34,650 nt of DNA from Mycolicibacterium vaccae NBRC 14118 = CIP 105934 (GTDB taxonomy: Bacteria > Actinomycetota > Actinomycetes > Mycobacteriales > Mycobacteriaceae). Of this stretch, positions 17,758-27,552 are shown piece by piece. Made by a program: the position numbers and the translations under genes. The notes beneath the pieces are model-generated. The model was given only the letters and a program-made list of their open reading frames with translations, did not search any database and was not told the origin of the DNA. The stretch's first letter is position 1; each line of letters starts with the position of its first letter. The stretch covers positions 1-34,650 of the forward strand of contig NZ_BCRS01000052.1 of NCBI RefSeq assembly GCF_001552715.1, read 5' to 3'.

Positions 17758-18464
17758 AAATCCGTCCGCAGAGTTCGGAGGCGCCTGTCTCGGCGTCCCC
17801 GCATGCTGCCGACGGTCACACCAGGGGAGCGATCATCAAGTTGCTGCTCGAATCGGGTCCGATCACCGCGGGCCGGATCGGGGAGCGGCTCGGGCTGTCC
17901 GCCGCGGGTGTGCGCAGACATCTCGACGCGCTCATCGACGCCGGTGAGGCCCAGGCCAATGCCGCGGCTGCCTGGCAGCACGCGGGCCGGGGCAGACCGG
18001 CCAAGCGCTACCAGCTCACCGCGGCCGGCCGGGCGAAACTCGAGCACACCTACGACGATCTCGCCTCGGCGGCCATGCGCCAACTCCGGGAGATCGGCGG
18101 GGACGACGCGGTGCGCACGTTCGCCCGTCGCCGCATCGAAACGATCCTGGCCGGAGTTGACCCGGTCGGCGAGGCGGCCTCCGACGGTGACATCGAGGCC
18201 GCCGCCGACGGGATCGCCGAGGCGTTCAGCAGCGCCGGGTATGCGACCACCACCGCCAGGGTGGGCGGTCCGCTGCGCGGCGTACAGATCTGCCAGCATC
18301 ATTGCCCGGTCTCGCACGTCGCCGAGCAGTTCCCCGAGTTGTGTGAGGCCGAACAGCAGGCGATGTCCGAGGTGCTGGGCACGCACGTGCAACGGCTCGC
18401 GACCATCGTCAACGGCGACTGTGCCTGTACCACCCACGTGCCGCTGGTACCGGCCGAACGCTGA
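17754..18464 (+). CDS. sufR: Iron-sulfur cluster-sensing repressor SufR
   Basis: Represses the suf operon when its own Fe-S cluster is loaded. The 236-residue protein has a winged helix-turn-helix at about residues 20-95 (AIIKLLLESGPITAGRIGERLGLSAAGVRRHLDALIDAG and a GRGRPAKRYQLT wing), a helical middle, and a C-terminal cysteine group at residues 180, 184, 197, 223 and 225 (CQHHCPVSH and NGDCACTTH) suited to bind a [4Fe-4S] cluster. I chose the GTG at 17754; the open frame continues upstream to 17682 but that region contains the operator and has no ribosome-binding site. The operator overlapping the start points to a leaderless or near-leaderless transcript. It is divergent from mptB and leads the suf operon. 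Confidence 0.93.
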   Translation: MKIRPQSSEAPVSASPHAADGHTRGAIIKLLLESGPITAGRIGERLGLSAAGVRRHLDALIDAGEAQANAAAAWQHAGRGRPAKRYQLTAAGRAKLEHTYDDLASAAMRQLREIGGDDAVRTFARRRIETILAGVDPVGEAASDGDIEAAADGIAEAFSSAGYATTTARVGGPLRGVQICQHHCPVSHVAEQFPELCEAEQQAMSEVLGTHVQRLATIVNGDCACTTHVPLVPAER

Positions 18465-18495
18465 CAACGACCGCTGAACAACGGACAACACGAAT

Positions 18496-18520
18496 CTTCG
18501 GCACACAGCCCGCGCCGAAG
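18496..18520 (+). promoter_or_regulatory. Hairpin between sufR and sufB
   Basis: CTTCGGC (18496-18502) and GCCGAAG (18514-18520) form a perfect 7-bp stem with an 11-base loop, in the 85-base gap between sufR and sufB. It ends 29 bases before the sufB ATG and leaves the AAGGAG ribosome-binding site (18535-18540) free. It could stabilise the 3' sufBDCSUT mRNA, be a processing site, or be a partial terminator giving different levels of regulator and machinery. No T-tract follows. Function is inferred. Confidence 0.4.
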
Positions 18521-18549
18521 CCACTACAGAGCAAAAGGAGTGTGTCGCA

Positions 18550-19989
18550 ATGACACTCACACCGGAGGTCAAGCCGGAGACGCTGACCCAGGAAGAGGCC
18601 ATCGCCTCGCTGGGCAAGTACGGCTACGGCTGGGCCGACTCCGACGTCGCGGGCGCCAGCGCGCAGCGCGGGCTGTCCGAAGCGGTGGTCCGCGACATCT
18701 CGGCGAAGAAGAGCGAGCCCGAGTGGATGCTCGACGTCCGCCTCAAGGCGCTGCGCACCTTCGACAAGAAGCCGATGCCGAACTGGGGCTCCGATCTCGA
18801 CGGCATCCATTTCGACAACATCAAATACTTCGTGCGCTCCAGTGAGAAGCAGGCCGCCACCTGGGACGACCTGCCCGAGGACATCAAGAACACCTACGAC
18901 AAACTCGGCATCCCCGAGGCCGAGAAGCAGCGCCTGGTCTCCGGTGTCGCCGCCCAGTACGAGTCCGAGGTCGTCTACCACTCGATCCGTGAGGACCTCG
19001 AGGCCCAGGGCGTCATCTTCCTCGACACCGACACCGCGCTCAAAGAGCACCCGGAACTGTTCAAGCAGTACTTCGGCACCGTGATCCCGGCGGGCGACAA
19101 CAAGTTCTCCGCGCTGAACACCGCGGTGTGGTCGGGCGGCTCGTTCATCTACGTCCCCAAGGGCGTACACGTGGACATCCCGCTGCAGGCCTACTTCCGG
19201 ATCAACACCGAGAACATGGGTCAGTTCGAGCGGACGCTGATCATCGTCGACGAGGATGCCTACGTGCACTACGTCGAGGGGTGTACCGCGCCGATCTACA
19301 AGAGCGACTCGCTGCACAGCGCCGTCGTGGAGATCATCGTCAAGCCGGGCGGCCGCTGCCGCTACACGACCATCCAGAACTGGTCGAACAACGTGTTCAA
19401 CCTGGTCACCAAGCGTGCGCGCGCCGAGGCCGGCGCGACCATGGAGTGGGTCGACGGCAACATCGGATCCAAGGTCACGATGAAGTACCCGGCCGTGTGG
19501 ATGACCGGTGAGCACGCCAAGGGCGAGGTGCTCTCGGTGGCGTTCGCCGGCGAGGGCCAGCATCAGGACACCGGGGCGAAGATGCTGCACCTGGCGCCCA
19601 ACACCTCGAGCAACATCGTGTCCAAGTCAGTCGCCCGCGGCGGCGGGCGTGCGTCCTACCGGGGCCTGGTCCAGATCAACAAGGGCGCGCACGGATCCCG
19701 CTCCAGCGTCAAATGCGATGCGCTGCTGGTCGATTCCATCAGCCGCTCCGACACCTACCCGTACGTCGACATCCGCGAGGACGACGTCACGATGGGGCAC
19801 GAGGCCACGGTGTCCAAGGTCAGCGAGGATCAGATGTTCTATCTGATGAGCCGCGGTCTGACCGAGGACGAGGCCATGGCCATGGTGGTGCGCGGCTTCG
19901 TCGAGCCGATCGCCAAGGAGCTCCCGATGGAGTACGCGTTGGAGCTCAACCGGCTGATCGAGCTGCAGATGGAAGGGGCCGTGGGTTAG
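18550..19989 (+). CDS. sufB: Fe-S cluster scaffold subunit SufB (no intein)
   Basis: Central scaffold of the SufBC2D complex that assembles Fe-S clusters in the cytoplasm. The 479 residues run without interruption through the family: an N-terminal helical part, then the long beta-helix core with [37 protein letters not shown] and [14 protein letters not shown]. The conserved cysteine at residue 389 corresponds to the key scaffold/sulfur-accepting cysteine of the family. The M. tuberculosis orthologue, as I recall, is interrupted by an intein of about 359 residues near the VEG-CTAPIY site; here that site (cysteine 245) is intact. AAGGAG lies nine bases before the ATG. The stop overlaps the sufD start as TAGTG. 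Confidence 0.98.
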   Translation: MTLTPEVKPETLTQEEAIASLGKYGYGWADSDVAGASAQRGLSEAVVRDISAKKSEPEWMLDVRLKALRTFDKKPMPNWGSDLDGIHFDNIKYFVRSSEKQAATWDDLPEDIKNTYDKLGIPEAEKQRLVSGVAAQYESEVVYHSIREDLEAQGVIFLDTDTALKEHPELFKQYFGTVIPAGDNKFSALNTAVWSGGSFIYVPKGVHVDIPLQAYFRINTENMGQFERTLIIVDEDAYVHYVEGCTAPIYKSDSLHSAVVEIIVKPGGRCRYTTIQNWSNNVFNLVTKRARAEAGATMEWVDGNIGSKVTMKYPAVWMTGEHAKGEVLSVAFAGEGQHQDTGAKMLHLAPNTSSNIVSKSVARGGGRASYRGLVQINKGAHGSRSSVKCDALLVDSISRSDTYPYVDIREDDVTMGHEATVSKVSEDQMFYLMSRGLTEDEAMAMVVRGFVEPIAKELPMEYALELNRLIELQMEGAVG

Positions 19990-21188
19990 TGAGCAACGAC
20001 CTGACCACCGCGGTCGAGGGTGCCAAGAAGACAGGCTCGGTACTCAACCTGAACAAGGGCGAGCTGTTCTCCTCGTTCGACGTCAACGCCTTCGAGGTGC
20101 CCGGCGGCCGTGACGAACTGTGGCGGTTCACCCCGCTCAAGCGGCTCCGCGGGCTGCACGACGGCTCAGCCGTCGCGACCGGCAAGGCGGGCATCACCGT
20201 CACCGAACGTCCCGGCGTCACGGTCGAGACCGTGACCCGCGGCGACGAGCGCCTCGGGCAGGCCGGGGTGCCGTCGGACCGGGTTGCCGCGCAGGCGTTC
20301 TCGGCGTTCGAGTCGGCGACCGTCGTGACCGTCGCGCGCGACACCGAGGTCGCCGAGCCGATCGAGATCGTCGTCACCGGACCCGGTGTGGACCAAGTCG
20401 CCTACGGGCACCTGCAGATCCGCGTCGAGGAACTGTCGCGTGCGATCGTCGTCGTCGACCTGCGCGGAAGCGGGGTCTACGCCGACAACGTCGAGATCAT
20501 CGTGGGTGACTCGGCCGGCCTCGGGGTCATCTGGATCGCCGACTGGGCCGACGACACCGTCCATGTCAGCGCCCACCACGCCCGGCTCGGCAAGGACGCG
20601 GTGCTCGGGCACGTCAACGTCACCCTGGGCGGCGACGTGGTGCGGACCACGGCCACCGTGCGCTACGACGCGCCCGGCGGCGAGGCCAAGATGCTGGGCA
20701 CCTACTTCGCCGACGACGGACAGCACTTCGAATCGCGCCTGCTGGTTGACCATTCGCAGCCCAACTGCAAATCCGACGTGCTGTACAAGGGTGCGCTGCA
20801 AGGCGATCCGGACTCGAAGAAGCCCGACGCGCACACGGTGTGGATCGGTGACGTGCTGATCCGCGCCGAGGCCACCGGCACCGACACCTTCGAGGTGAAC
20901 CGCAACCTGGTGCTCACCGACGGTGCGCGTGCCGACTCGGTGCCGAACCTGGAGATTGAGACCGGCGAGATCGTCGGCGCCGGACACGCCAGTGCCACCG
21001 GCCGTTTCGACGACGAGCAGTTGTTCTACCTGCGGGCCCGGGGCATTCCCGAGGCCCAGGCCCGTCGCCTGGTGGTGCGCGGCTTCTTCAACGAGATCAT
21101 CGCGAAGATCGCCGTCCCCGCCGTGCGCGAGCGCCTGACCGAAGCCATCGAACGAGAACTAGCAATCACGGAATCGAGAACCTCCTAA
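19989..21188 (+). CDS. sufD: Fe-S cluster assembly protein SufD
   Basis: Partner of SufB in the SufBC2D scaffold, needed for iron entry in the E. coli system. The 399-residue protein has the SufBD beta-helix core, with HVNVTLGGDVVRTTATVRYD, the histidine-containing block around QHFESRLLVDHSQPNCKSDVLYKGAL, and the C-terminal FDDEQLFYLRARGIPEAQARRLVVRGFFNEI shared with SufB. The GTG start overlaps the sufB stop by one base (TAGTG), so translation is coupled; the open frame 5' of it is within sufB and is rejected. It ends two bases before sufC. Confidence 0.97.
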   Translation: MSNDLTTAVEGAKKTGSVLNLNKGELFSSFDVNAFEVPGGRDELWRFTPLKRLRGLHDGSAVATGKAGITVTERPGVTVETVTRGDERLGQAGVPSDRVAAQAFSAFESATVVTVARDTEVAEPIEIVVTGPGVDQVAYGHLQIRVEELSRAIVVVDLRGSGVYADNVEIIVGDSAGLGVIWIADWADDTVHVSAHHARLGKDAVLGHVNVTLGGDVVRTTATVRYDAPGGEAKMLGTYFADDGQHFESRLLVDHSQPNCKSDVLYKGALQGDPDSKKPDAHTVWIGDVLIRAEATGTDTFEVNRNLVLTDGARADSVPNLEIETGEIVGAGHASATGRFDDEQLFYLRARGIPEAQARRLVVRGFFNEIIAKIAVPAVRERLTEAIERELAITESRTS

Positions 21189-21190
21189 CC

Positions 21191-23255
<2,065 letters not shown>

Positions 23256-23266
23256 GGGACTGACGG

Positions 23267-23731
23267 ATGCGGCTGGAGCAGATCTACCAGGAAGTGATCC
23301 TGGATCACTACAAACATCCGCACCACCGCGGTCTGCGGGAGCCGTTCGACGCCGAGGTGCACCATGTGAACCCCACCTGTGGTGACGAGGTGACCCTGAG
23401 GGTGGCGCTGTCCGAGGACGACGAAACCGTCACCGACGTCTCCTACGACGGTCAGGGGTGTTCGATCAGCCAGGCGTCGACGTCGGTGCTCACCGACCAG
23501 GTGATCGGTCAGACGGTCGGGGATGCGCTCAAGACGGTGGCGGCGTTCTCAGAGATGGTGTCGTCGCGCGGCAAGGTGGACGGGGACGAGGACGTGATCG
23601 GTGACGGCATCGCGTTCGCCGGCGTCGCGAAGTACCCGGCGCGCGTGAAGTGCGCGTTGCTGGGCTGGACGGCTTTCAAAGCGGCAGTGGCGGAGGCCTA
23701 CGGGCCCGAGAATTCCGAGGAGATTTCATGA
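23267..23731 (+). CDS. sufU: SufU, sulfur-transfer partner of SufS
   Basis: Zinc-dependent sulfurtransferase of the SufU type that accepts the persulfide from SufS and passes it to SufB, common in Gram-positive bacteria. The 154 residues contain the three conserved cysteines 38 (NPTCGDEV), 65 (GQGCSIS) and 129 (RVKCALLGW), plus aspartate 40, which in the family bind the zinc. The insertion between the second and third cysteine (about 97-110) is the feature that separates SufU from the IscU scaffold. Stop codon overlaps the next gene as ATGA. Placement after sufS supports the role. Confidence 0.96.
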   Translation: MRLEQIYQEVILDHYKHPHHRGLREPFDAEVHHVNPTCGDEVTLRVALSEDDETVTDVSYDGQGCSISQASTSVLTDQVIGQTVGDALKTVAAFSEMVSSRGKVDGDEDVIGDGIAFAGVAKYPARVKCALLGWTAFKAAVAEAYGPENSEEIS

Positions 23732-24105
23732 CTGACACGGCACACGAGGGCGCAGCGAGCCCGGAATCGGCAGAGCCGAACGACCAACTGATCGCCGAAC
23801 TGGAGGAGGCGATGCGTGACGTCGTCGATCCGGAACTCGGCATCAACGTCGTCGACCTGGGCCTGGTCTACGGCATCAACCTGGAGAGCAGCGATGCCGG
23901 TCCGGTCGCATTGATCGACATGACCCTGACGTCGGCGGCGTGCCCGCTGACCGACGTCATCGAGGACCAGTCCCGCACGGCGCTGGTCGGCGCCGGCCTG
24001 GTCGACGAGATCAAGATCAACTGGGTGTGGAATCCGCCGTGGGGCCCGGACAAGATCACCGATGACGGCCGCGAACAACTGCGGGCTCTCGGCTTCACCG
24101 TCTGA
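23728..24105 (+). CDS. sufT: SufT/DUF59 (MIP18-family) Fe-S maturation factor
   Basis: A 125-residue protein of the DUF59/MIP18 family, which helps Fe-S carrier and target maturation. A disordered acidic N-terminus (1-18) precedes the compact domain with LEEAMRDVVDPELGINVVDLGLVYGI, TLTSAACPLTD containing the conserved cysteine 72, and the C-terminal VWNPPWGPDKITDDGREQLRALGF. The ATG overlaps the sufU stop (ATGA). It is the last gene of the sufRBDCSUT operon; after it comes a 442-base gap. Confidence 0.95.
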   Translation: MTDTAHEGAASPESAEPNDQLIAELEEAMRDVVDPELGINVVDLGLVYGINLESSDAGPVALIDMTLTSAACPLTDVIEDQSRTALVGAGLVDEIKINWVWNPPWGPDKITDDGREQLRALGFTV

Positions 24106-24547
24106 GTTTTCTCGGTCTCCGTAACGCCTGCCCGGCTTGCCCTTTCCGCGTAGGCAAATTTGGTCGTGCGTCCCGCTGGCGCCCGCGCGCGCGGGAAATG
24201 CCTCTCCGTGGGTGACGTGCTGCTCGCCCAGCTCCGGATCTCGCATGCCCTGGCAAATTCTCCTCTGTGCGCCGAAACGGCTGTGTCGGTGACGTGACGG
24301 CTGCGCTGCCGCTGTCCCGGGCCGCTCGGCAATCCCTGCCCGATGCGATTTCGGTCGAAAACACGCGCGCCCGTTGATGGTTCGCTAACGTTTGCTCCGC
24401 ACACCGCGATAGCTGTGAGGGGGCTGTTGAGACTGTGTCTTGATAGTCCTCGGCTAAGCAATTGCATTAGCTCATCACTGTGCGCGGAGCGCTGGCTCGA
24501 CCATCTTCACTGTGCTTGCTGTTTCCCGCCACGAGAACGGATCCGCA
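24106..24547. other. 442-base gap between the suf operon and the GH16 gene
   Basis: I see no convincing gene here; open frames on both strands lack conserved sequence. A self-complementary CCCGCGCGCGCGGG lies at 24182-24195 without a T-tract, so it is not a clear terminator. The last 150 bases are less GC-rich. On the plus strand TTGATA (24440-24445) and TGCATT (24463-24468), 17 bases apart, resemble a SigA-type promoter and would give a leader of about 70 bases for the GH16 gene. An alternative in-frame ATG at 24512 for that gene lies in this stretch. Confidence 0.5.
24440..24468 (+). promoter_or_regulatory. Candidate promoter of the GH16 gene
   Basis: TTGATA and TGCATT with a 17-base spacer in a locally AT-richer region upstream of the GH16 start. 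The -10 lacks the usual TA at its start, so this is a weak match. Confidence 0.3.
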
Positions 24548-26173
24548 ATGGGCAACGGTCGCCGCACTCGGGCGCGCACACGCGTCCGCAAACACTGGCT
24601 GGCCGGCGGGGTGATGGCCGCCGGACTCGGCGCCGCGATGATCACCGGCGCCGCCACCGCATCGGCGGGCGCAGACGCGGACACGTCGCCGAGCACCTCG
24701 GCGTCGGCGGCAGCCGGAGGCGCCCCAAGCAGCGGCGCCGCCACCGACACCAGGGACACCGAGGACACCCGAGACACCGCGGACGAGACCCCGGGCGACG
24801 CCGGAGACCCGGACGCCGACGACGCCGACGACACCGAGGACGCCGACGACGCCGACGGCGCCGGCGACACCGAGGACGGCGACGCCGACGACGCCGAGGA
24901 TGGCGACGACGAGGCGTCGGCCGACCCTGTCGAGGAAGTACCCGCCGACCCTGCCGACGAAGTACCCGCCGACCCTGCCGACGAAGTACCCGCCGAATCT
25001 GCCGAGGAAGCGCCCGCCGGGCCCGCCGACCAGGATGCGCACGACGGCACCGAAACCGAAGCGCCGGGAGCAGAGGCCACCGACGACGTCCGCCGGGACC
25101 GCAACGGTGGCTCGGCCCGGGTGACACCCGAGCCCGCGGAGTCCGCCGGACCCGTCGTCGAAACCGTCGCACTGCGCACCGCTGCTGTCGAGGTCGATCC
25201 GGTGCTCGTCGCCGCGGCCACCAGCACCGAGGTGACGTGGGGGTCGATGATCGTCGACTGGTTGTACTCCATCGGCATCCGTAGCAAGAAGATGGGCACC
25301 GACTGGCTCGCCATCCCGGTGTCGAAAGCCGCGCAGGCGCGGTGGCTGGTCCGGCGGTCACTGATCTACCGCAACGTGGTGATCCCGCAGCCGAATCCAC
25401 CGTCGAACCCGAAGCCGTTGTGGGAGACCAACTTCTCCAGCATGGAGGAGGCACTCCGCTACTGGGGTCTGCAGACCGGGCGGTGGGGACAGTCGGCGGG
25501 GGAGAACCAGTACTACACCGACGGCGACAACGTCTACATCGACGCGGACGGGAACCTGGTCATCGAGGCGCGCAGAGAGGCCACCCCGGACGGGCTCGGC
25601 GCACCGCACAACTACACCTCGGCGCGCGTGGTGACGATGGGTAAGCAGTCCATCGGGGTGGGAACCCGTGTGGTGGCGCGCATCCAGATGCCCGTCACCA
25701 AAGGGGTGCTGCCGGCGTTCTGGTCGGTCGGACTCGAACCCGGCCACGAATACGACTGGCCGCGCCAGGGCGAGATCGACATCGTCGAGATCCCCGGCAT
25801 GGGCACCCCGGATTCACGTTCCACCTGGACCGGCAACATCCACGGACCGGCCGCGGGCAACAACGGGGTCGACGTCAAGCTGCACGGGGTGGACGCCGAC
25901 CTCGGCGTCGACCTGTCGCAGGGCTTTCACGACTACGGCATGGATTGGCACGCGGACCGCATCATCTGGCATGTCGACGGTGTCGAGGTAGGCCGGATCA
26001 CCAAGGTGCAGTACGAGGCGCTCGGCGGGGACTGGACGCCGTTCTCCGGCGCCTGGGATCACTATCTGATCCTCAACGTCGCCGTCGGCAACCCGTGGAC
26101 CGGGGATCCGAGCCCGACCGCGCCGTTCCAGGCGCAGATGAAGGTGGACTGGGTGAAAGCCTACTCTCTGTAG
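24548..26173 (+). CDS. Secreted family 16 glycoside hydrolase with acidic repeat linker
   Basis: A 541-residue exported protein. Residues 1-16 are strongly basic and 17-36 hydrophobic, with a likely signal peptidase site after ATASA (residue 40). Residues about 41-200 are low-complexity, rich in Asp, Glu, Ala and Pro, including 8-residue repeats (EVPADPAD type). The catalytic domain begins near residue 288 (PLWETNFSS). It holds the GH16 retaining-enzyme motif EIDIVE, with catalytic glutamates 409 and 414 and aspartate 411, followed by the WHADRIIWHVDGVEVGRI block. GH16 enzymes cleave beta-1,3/1,4-glucans or galactans; endo-beta-glucanase is likeliest. The ATG at 24548 gives a standard signal peptide; one at 24512 is possible. 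It occupies a site where M. tuberculosis has other genes. Confidence 0.9.
   Translation: MGNGRRTRARTRVRKHWLAGGVMAAGLGAAMITGAATASAGADADTSPSTSASAAAGGAPSSGAATDTRDTEDTRDTADETPGDAGDPDADDADDTEDADDADGAGDTEDGDADDAEDGDDEASADPVEEVPADPADEVPADPADEVPAESAEEAPAGPADQDAHDGTETEAPGAEATDDVRRDRNGGSARVTPEPAESAGPVVETVALRTAAVEVDPVLVAAATSTEVTWGSMIVDWLYSIGIRSKKMGTDWLAIPVSKAAQARWLVRRSLIYRNVVIPQPNPPSNPKPLWETNFSSMEEALRYWGLQTGRWGQSAGENQYYTDGDNVYIDADGNLVIEARREATPDGLGAPHNYTSARVVTMGKQSIGVGTRVVARIQMPVTKGVLPAFWSVGLEPGHEYDWPRQGEIDIVEIPGMGTPDSRSTWTGNIHGPAAGNNGVDVKLHGVDADLGVDLSQGFHDYGMDWHADRIIWHVDGVEVGRITKVQYEALGGDWTPFSGAWDHYLILNVAVGNPWTGDPSPTAPFQAQMKVDWVKAYSL
24911..25030 (+). repeat. Five 24-base tandem units in the GH16 linker
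   Basis: Five consecutive 24-base units encode 8-residue acidic proline-containing repeats. The units at 24935-24958 and 24959-24982 are identical (GAA GTA CCC GCC GAC ...). Those at 24911-24934, 24983-25006 and 25007-25030 are diverged copies. Such a run can gain or lose units by slippage without breaking the frame. Confidence 0.85.
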
Positions 26174-26227
26174 CAGGCACCACTCCGTTGCAGGAACACA
26201 CCATTCGACAGGAACGTTGAGGTAACC

Positions 26228-26590
26228 GTGGCTACTCAAGACATCACCGCAGAAGAGTTCAACGACACCATCAACGACAACGAGATCGTCCTGGTGGATT
26301 TCTGGGCGTCGTGGTGCGGACCGTGCAAGGCGTTCGCCCCCACGTTCGCGTCGTCGTCGGAGAAGCATCCCGACGTCGTCTACGCGAAGGTGGACACCGA
26401 GGCCGAACAGCAGCTCGCCGCAGCGGCCGACATCCGTTCGATCCCGACGCTGATGGCGTTCAAGAAGGGCAAGCTGGTGTTCAACCAGGCGGGCGCGCTG
26501 CCGCCGGCCGCGCTGGAGGACCTGGTCCAGAAGATCAAGGAATTCGACATCGACGCCGCCGTCGCCGCGCAGGACAGCGCTCAGGACTGA
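26228..26590 (+). CDS. trxA: Thioredoxin
   Basis: Small cytoplasmic disulfide reductase, 120 residues. The active site is WCGPCK with cysteines 30 and 33, preceded by LVDFWASWC. The cis-proline loop RSIPTLMAF is intact. The fold ends by about residue 105, with a short Ala/Asp tail. The GTG start has GAGG five bases upstream (26219-26222). It lies 54 bases after the GH16 gene and 22 before echA12. In M. tuberculosis a thioredoxin reductase gene sits between the equivalents of trxA and echA12; none is present here, so the reductase must be encoded elsewhere. Confidence 0.96.
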   Translation: MATQDITAEEFNDTINDNEIVLVDFWASWCGPCKAFAPTFASSSEKHPDVVYAKVDTEAEQQLAAAADIRSIPTLMAFKKGKLVFNQAGALPPAALEDLVQKIKEFDIDAAVAAQDSAQD

Positions 26591-26599
26591 CCCTCGCGT

Positions 26600-26605
26600 T
26601 AGTGT
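26600..26605 (+). promoter_or_regulatory. -10 box of echA12, leaderless layout
   Basis: TAGTGT matches TANNNT and ends seven bases before GTG at 26613, which would put the transcript start on the start codon. This supports 26613 over the in-frame GTG at 26604, which lies inside the box. Confidence 0.55.
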
Positions 26606-26612
26606 GCTTGCC

Positions 26613-27434
26613 GTGACCGGTGGTGACGGCTTCGTGCAGGTGGAACATCCGCGACCCGGCGTCGCCCTGGTGACGCTGAACCGTCCGGAGCGGATGAACT
26701 CGATGGCGTTCGACGTGATGGTCCCGCTCAGGACCGCACTGGATCAGATCACCCACGACAACGACGTCCGCGTCGTGGTGCTGACCGGGGCGGGCGCCGG
26801 ATTCTCCTCCGGCGCGGACCACAAGTCGGCGGGTTCGGTGCCCCACGTGGACGGTCTGACCCGGCCCTCGTTCGGCCTCAGGTCGATGGAGGTGCTCGAC
26901 GACGTCATCCTGGCGCTGCGCAAGCTGCACCAGCCGGTGATCGCGGCGGTCAACGGCGCCGCGATCGGCGGCGGGCTGTGCCTGGCGCTGGCTGCCGACA
27001 TCCGGGTGGCCGCCAACGATGCGTACTTCCGGGCTGCGGGCATCAACAACGGGTTGACGGCCAGCGAACTGGGGCTGAGCTATCTGCTGCCGCGTGCCAT
27101 CGGCTCGTCGCGGGCGTTCGAGATCATGCTCACCGGTCGCGACGTCGACGCCGAGGAGGCCGAGCGCATCGGTCTGGTGTCCAAGCGGGTTCCGCGGGCC
27201 GAACTGCTGTCGACCTGTTACGAGATGGCCGAGCGCATCGCCGGCTACTCGCGACCGGGGGTCGAGCTGACCAAGCGCACGTTGTGGGGCGGGCTGGACG
27301 CCGGGTCGCTGGAGGCTCACATGCAGGCCGAAGGCCTCGGCCAGCTCTACATCCGGCTGCTGACGAGCAATTTCGAGGAGGCGGTGGCGGCCCGCAAGGA
27401 GAAGCGTCCGCCGCGCTTCACCGACGACCGGTAG
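26613..27434 (+). CDS. echA12: Enoyl-CoA hydratase/isomerase (crotonase) family protein, EchA12-like
   Basis: A 273-residue crotonase-fold protein. The oxyanion-hole segments are intact: GAGFSSGADHKSAG (residues 61-74) and NGAAIGGGLCLALAADI (114-130), which bind the acyl-CoA thioester. By alignment in my head with rat hydratase, both catalytic glutamates (144 and 164 there) are replaced, by cysteine 123 and glycine 143; a glutamate at 152 in TASELG may serve instead. So CoA binding is expected but simple hydration is not assured; isomerase or another activity is possible. The orthologue name is from gene order. Start chosen by the leaderless -10 box. Confidence 0.88.
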   Translation: MTGGDGFVQVEHPRPGVALVTLNRPERMNSMAFDVMVPLRTALDQITHDNDVRVVVLTGAGAGFSSGADHKSAGSVPHVDGLTRPSFGLRSMEVLDDVILALRKLHQPVIAAVNGAAIGGGLCLALAADIRVAANDAYFRAAGINNGLTASELGLSYLLPRAIGSSRAFEIMLTGRDVDAEEAERIGLVSKRVPRAELLSTCYEMAERIAGYSRPGVELTKRTLWGGLDAGSLEAHMQAEGLGQLYIRLLTSNFEEAVAARKEKRPPRFTDDR

Positions 27435-27451
27435 CGTCGCCGCATTAACGA

Positions 27452-27482
27452 TTGGCCTCAGGCCAGCCGGAGCCATTAGCCT
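27452..27482 (+). promoter_or_regulatory. Candidate promoter of the ABC-F gene with overlapping hairpin
   Basis: An AT-rich stretch (27444-27453) is followed by TTGGCC (27452-27457) and TAGCCT (27477-27482), a TANNNT -10. The 19-base spacer is long; CATTAG (27475-27480) would give 17. TGGCC-TCA-GGCCA (27453-27465) is a perfect inverted repeat over the -35. AT-rich sequence next to a poor -35 recalls WhiB7-dependent promoters, and I recall WhiB7 control reported for the M. tuberculosis orthologue; unchecked. Confidence 0.35.
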
Positions 27483-27503
27483 TCCATAAGTCATCCACGG
27501 CAT

Positions 27504-27520
27504 GGGCTGGGGTTCAGCCC
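27504..27520 (+). promoter_or_regulatory. Leader hairpin before the ABC-F gene
   Basis: GGGCTG and CAGCCC make a 6-bp stem with a GGGTT loop in the leader, about 20 bases before the AGGAG ribosome-binding site (27541-27545). It may act in attenuation or mRNA stability. An ATG at 27502 directly before it is in frame with the ABC-F gene but lacks a ribosome-binding site. Confidence 0.35.
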
Positions 27521-27552
27521 CGTCATGCCTATCAGTTTTCAGGAGCATCAGC

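Noticed and set aside
24182..24195. CCCGCGCGCGCGGG as a terminator for the suf operon
   Set aside because: It is a self-complementary GC run with no loop and no following T-tract, and such runs are common in this base composition.
24911..25030. Possible CRISPR-like array
   Set aside because: The 24-base units are directly adjacent without spacers, keep the reading frame, and lie within a coding linker.
24343..25284. Arginine-rich plus-strand frame and serine/alanine-rich minus-strand frames over the GH16 linker
   Set aside because: They are frame-shifted readings of the Asp/Glu/Ala repeat region; the GH16 frame has the signal peptide and catalytic domain.
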